Shown here one piece after another: positions 61,389-64,000 of a stretch of DNA of 64,000 nucleotides. Under the pieces are notes generated by a model that saw only the letters and a program-made list of their open reading frames with translations, was not told where the DNA came from and searched no databases. The translations under genes and the position numbers were made by a program. Numbering within the stretch: position 1 is the first letter of the stretch; each line of letters begins with the position of its first letter. Origin of the DNA: Leclercia adecarboxylata (GTDB lineage: Bacteria > Pseudomonadota > Gammaproteobacteria > Enterobacterales > Enterobacteriaceae); NCBI GenBank assembly GCA_002360945.1, contig DERO01000042.1, positions 1 through 64,000 on the forward strand, in the 5' to 3' direction.

Positions 61389-62279
61389 ATGATGATTAAC
61401 TTACAGCGCACGCAGATGTTTGTTGCGGTGGCCGACACCGGCAGTTTCACGGCGGCAGCGGATGCGATGGGCCTGACAAAAGCGGTGGTCAGCTTCAATA
61501 TTCGCCAGCTCGAAGCTGAACTGGGCGTCACCCTGCTGCTGCGTTCCACCCGCCGTCTGACGTTAACCGAGGCGGGCGCGCTGTTTCATCAGCGCAGCGT
61601 CGCACTTCTGAAAGAAGCAGAACAGTTGCAGGATGATGTCCGTGCGAATCATGCGGGACTCACCGGGGAGCTGCGGATCACCACCACGCCTGAGTATGGC
61701 TCGCAGGTCGTGGTGCCGTTGCTGGCCAGGTTTAGCCAGCAGCACCCGGATCTCCGCGTGCGCCATGTTTCGTCCTCTCTGCATGCCGACCTTATTTCGG
61801 AGCGCTTTGACGTGGCCATCCGGCTGGGAACGCTTGTCGATTCACGCTACCACGCCGCGCTGATTTCACACTTCTCCATTCTCCCCGTCGCGACGCCCGA
61901 GTGGCTCGTTAACCATCCGATTGAATCGCTGGCGCAGCTGGCGCAGGCCGACTGGATTATTCACGAGCGGGTCGCCTCGCCGCTGCACTGGCAGGTGAAA
62001 GAGGCCGGCGGCGCGCCTGAAACGCTGGAGATAAAAAAAGCGCCGCGTCTGTTTGCCGACAGTGCTCAGGCCCTGATGGCCTTTGCGCTCGCGGGAGGTG
62101 GGGTGGCGTTACTGCCGGAATGGCTGGCGCGCGATGCGCTTGAGGCGGGAAGACTGGTCCCGGTGTTACCGGGCTATGCCTTTGCGCAGCAGGGCATCTA
62201 TGCGGTGTATCCTGATGCCCGGCATGTGCCAGCGAAAGTGCGCACATTTATTGATTTTATGCGCACCAGCGTGAATTAA
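61389..62279 (+). CDS. LysR-family transcriptional regulator
   Basis: A 296-residue LysR protein with an N-terminal winged helix (QMFVAVADTGSFTAAADAMG, AVVSFNIRQLEAELGV) and a type 2 periplasmic-binding-fold effector domain. It resembles the AaeR/PecT-type group but no specific member is recognised. The frame opens with TTG at 61371 inside the palindrome; ATG at 61389 or 61392 with AAAAAGAG upstream is preferred. It probably controls the divergent MFS/NTF2 pair. The 3' end overlaps hosA by 4 bp on the other strand. Confidence 0.88.
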   Translation: MMINLQRTQMFVAVADTGSFTAAADAMGLTKAVVSFNIRQLEAELGVTLLLRSTRRLTLTEAGALFHQRSVALLKEAEQLQDDVRANHAGLTGELRITTTPEYGSQVVVPLLARFSQQHPDLRVRHVSSSLHADLISERFDVAIRLGTLVDSRYHAALISHFSILPVATPEWLVNHPIESLAQLAQADWIIHERVASPLHWQVKEAGGAPETLEIKKAPRLFADSAQALMAFALAGGGVALLPEWLARDALEAGRLVPVLPGYAFAQQGIYAVYPDARHVPAKVRTFIDFMRTSVN

Positions 62280-62683
62280 TCGTGCATCATCTTTTTGATA
62301 AGGGCAGAGAACTGCTCCCGCTCGGCTTTGTTGAGACGCCCTAAAAACGCCTCATCCACCTCGTTGCCCACCGGTTTGCAGCCTGCCAGCAGGGCTTCAC
62401 CTTCTGGCGTCAGGAAGACAAACCGGCGGCGCTTATCTGCCGGGTCGTGCTCGCGTTTGACCAGCCCGCGCGCCTCCATGCGGCTCAGCATTTCCGCCAG
62501 GGTCGCTTTTGTACTTACCGCCACTTCGGTCAATGCCACCTGCTCAATGCCCGGATGCTCGGCAATGGAGCGCATAACCGCGTACTGCGGTTTGGTCAGT
62601 TCCGGTAAGGCATGCTGCCAATGCGCGGTATGCTGCTGAAAAAGCTGACGTAACAGGTGAAACGCCTCTTGTCTTAGTTCCAT
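62276..62683 (-). CDS. hosA: MarR-family regulator HosA
   Basis: A 135-residue MarR/SlyA-type repressor that matches HosA of non-K-12 E. coli and related bacteria. The winged helix (VALTEVAVSTKATLAEMLSRMEARGLVKREHDPADKRRR) is well preserved. In E. coli HosA represses a hydroxyarylic acid decarboxylase operon and is released by 4-hydroxybenzoate; the same operon lies divergent here. The ATG at 62683 with GGAG five nt upstream is the start; a GTG lies two codons earlier. Confidence 0.92.
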   Translation of the reverse strand: MELRQEAFHLLRQLFQQHTAHWQHALPELTKPQYAVMRSIAEHPGIEQVALTEVAVSTKATLAEMLSRMEARGLVKREHDPADKRRRFVFLTPEGEALLAGCKPVGNEVDEAFLGRLNKAEREQFSALIKKMMHD

Positions 62684-62765
62684 GAACACTCCGACGCAAA
62701 AAATCTCCCTCTATGATAGCCGCTATTGCTCTGGATTTTAACGCGCCATTTTTTAGCCATTCGTG

Positions 62766-62781
62766 TGATCGTATGCGAACG
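62766..62781 (+). promoter_or_regulatory. HosA operator candidate 1 (half-conserved)
   Basis: TGATCGTATGCGAACG matches the right half of the better site at 62822 exactly and the left half only partly. It lies between hosA and the decarboxylase genes, 85 bp from the hosA start, and may serve autorepression. Confidence 0.5.
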
Positions 62782-62821
62782 ATCTTGCCAGAAAAACGAT
62801 CCGGGAGTAGCTTATTCATAA

Positions 62822-62837
62822 TGTTCGTATGCGAACA
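62822..62837 (+). promoter_or_regulatory. HosA operator candidate 2
   Basis: TGTTCGTATGCGAACA is a near-perfect 16-bp palindrome (one mismatch between arms) very similar to the known E. coli HosA site CGTTCGTATACGAACA. It lies 18 bp before the first decarboxylase gene, where bound HosA would block transcription. It is 56 bp from operator 1. Confidence 0.7.
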
Positions 62838-62855
62838 AATTGATTGAGGTGCTGA

Positions 62856-63458
62856 ATGAGATTGATCGTGGGAATGACAGGGGCGACCGGTGCGCCGCTT
62901 GGGGTGGCGCTGCTGCAGGCGCTGCGCGACATGCCGGAAGTGGAAACTCACCTGGTGATGTCGAAGTGGGCCAAAACGACCATTGAGCTGGAAACGCCGT
63001 ACACCGCGCAGGACGTTGCCGCGCTGGCCGACGTGGTCCACAGCCCGGCGGATCAGGCCGCCACCATCTCATCCGGCTCCTTTCGTACCGACGGCATGAT
63101 CGTCATCCCCTGCAGCATGAAAACGCTGGCGGGGATCCGCGCAGGCTATGCCGAAGGGCTGGTGGGGCGTGCCGCTGATGTGGTGCTGAAAGAGGGGCGC
63201 AAGCTGGTACTGGTCCCGCGGGAAACGCCGCTCAGCACTGTCCATCTGGAGAACATGCTGGCCCTTTCCCGCATGGGCGTGGCGATGGTGCCGCCGATGC
63301 CCGCTTATTACAACCACCCGCACACCGCCGATGATATTACCCAGCATATCGTGACGCGCGTGCTCGACCAGTTTGGTCTGGAGCATAAAAAGGCGCGCCG
63401 CTGGAAGGGGTTGCAGGCAGCCAGAAATTTTTCACAGGAGAATGAACATGGCATTTGA
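62856..63458 (+). CDS. ecdB: UbiX-like flavin prenyltransferase of the decarboxylase operon
   Basis: A 200-residue protein of the UbiX/Pad1 family (EcdB, KpdB, BsdB). It joins a prenyl group to FMN to make the prenylated flavin that the UbiD-type decarboxylase needs. GMTGATGAPLGVALL is the flavin-binding loop, SSGSFRTDGMIVIPCSMKTLAGI is the FMN/dimethylallyl phosphate site, and VLVPRETPLS is also conserved. It overlaps the next gene by 11 nt. This is the operon copy, not the chromosomal ubiX next to purF. Confidence 0.93.
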   Translation: MRLIVGMTGATGAPLGVALLQALRDMPEVETHLVMSKWAKTTIELETPYTAQDVAALADVVHSPADQAATISSGSFRTDGMIVIPCSMKTLAGIRAGYAEGLVGRAADVVLKEGRKLVLVPRETPLSTVHLENMLALSRMGVAMVPPMPAYYNHPHTADDITQHIVTRVLDQFGLEHKKARRWKGLQAARNFSQENEHGI

Positions 63459-64000
63459 TGATTTGAGAAGCTTCCTGCAGGCGCTCGATGAGCAAGGGCA
63501 ACTGCTGAAAATCACGGAGCAGGTCGATGCGGAGCCGGATCTGGCGGCGGCAGCCAACGCCACCGGCCGCATTGGCGATGGCGCGCCTGCGCTGTGGTTT
63601 GACAACATTCGCGGCTTTACCGACGCCCGCGTGGCGATGAATACCATCGGCTCCTGGCAGAACCATGCCATCTCAATGGGGCTGCCGCCGAATACGCCGG
63701 TCAAAAAGCAGATCGACGAGTTTATTCGCCGCTGGGATAAGTTCCCGGTGACGCCGGAGCGTCGGGCTAACCCTGCGTGGGCGCAGAATACGGTGGATGG
63801 TGAAGACATTAACCTGTTCGACATTCTGCCGCTGTTTCGCCTGAACGACGGTGACGGCGGGTTCTATCTCGATAAAGCCTGTGTGGTCTCCCGGGATCCG
63901 CTCGATCCGGATCACTTCGGCAAGCAGAACGTCGGCATCTACCGCATGGAGGTGAAGGGAAAACGCAAACTCGGCCTGCAGCCGGTGCCGATGCACGATA
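63448..64000 (+). CDS. ecdC: UbiD-family hydroxyarylic acid decarboxylase, 5' part
   Basis: The frame starts at ATG 63448 (preceded by AGGAGAATGA) and runs off the right edge after about 184 codons. The start MAFDDLRSFLQALDEQGQL and the segments TIGSWQNHAISMGLPP and FRLNDGDGGFYLDKACVVSRDP match the catalytic subunit of 4-hydroxybenzoate/vanillate decarboxylases (EcdC, KpdC, BsdC). These non-oxidatively remove CO2 with prenyl-FMN. The C-terminal catalytic residues are outside the window. A small third subunit gene (ecdD) is expected next. Confidence 0.92.
   Translation, partial: MAFDDLRSFLQALDEQGQLLKITEQVDAEPDLAAAANATGRIGDGAPALWFDNIRGFTDARVAMNTIGSWQNHAISMGLPPNTPVKKQIDEFIRRWDKFPVTPERRANPAWAQNTVDGEDINLFDILPLFRLNDGDGGFYLDKACVVSRDPLDPDHFGKQNVGIYRMEVKGKRKLGLQPVPMHD

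Overview
The window is a 64 kb chromosomal segment from a member of the Enterobacteriaceae. Gene content, order and protein sequences match the Escherichia coli mltA-relA-eno-cys-rpoS backbone very closely. GC-rich third positions, a cysG gene placed between iap and cysD, and REP elements of the type 'CCCTCTCCC...GGGAGAGGG' suggest an Enterobacter, Lelliottia or Leclercia-like genome rather than E. coli itself; that genus-level statement is inference. No prophage, transposase, CRISPR array or plasmid gene was seen.

Layout. 1-481: end of amiC and a reverse-strand cluster of three initiator-type tRNA genes, the last of which is altered. 689-16873: housekeeping block with mltA, tcdA, csdE/csdA, ygdI, the GcvB sRNA and gcvA, ygdD, rlmM, xni, sdaCB, ppnN, queF, syd, the CsrB sRNA, yqcC, truC and yqcA. 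17236-22511: D-glucarate operon gudP-gudX-gudD followed by a glycerate kinase. 22569-33073: barA, rlmD, relA, mazG, pyrG, eno. 33130-42225: two accessory inserts that flank queE, namely an RpiR regulator/PTS permease/NanE epimerase module and an M20D hydrolase/MFS/large AraC-type regulator module. 42229-52875: queD, the sulfate assimilation genes cysJIH, iap, and cysG-cysD-cysN-cysC. 52932-59649: ygbE, ftsB, ispD, ispF, truD, surE, pcm, nlpD, rpoS. 59701-64000: accessory genes after rpoS: an NTF2-like protein, an MFS exporter, a divergent LysR regulator, hosA, and the start of a hydroxyarylic acid decarboxylase operon.

How genes work together. BarA (with UvrY outside the window) drives csrB, and the UvrY palindrome upstream of csrB is intact. 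The gud genes and the glycerate kinase form one catabolic path from glucarate. cysJIH and cysG-cysDNC supply sulfate activation, reduction and the siroheme needed by CysI. queD, queE and queF, scattered through the window, all belong to queuosine synthesis. The regulators of the accessory modules have recognisable dyad-symmetric DNA in front of them.

Most of the window is well-known backbone. The points that merit a second look are the third initiator-like tRNA with a GAU anticodon, the AraC-type regulator fused to a GH39-like domain without catalytic glutamates, the NanE-linked PTS with paired operators, a CysG whose NAD-binding domain is about 19 residues short, and a perfect 25-bp palindrome in front of the LysR gene.
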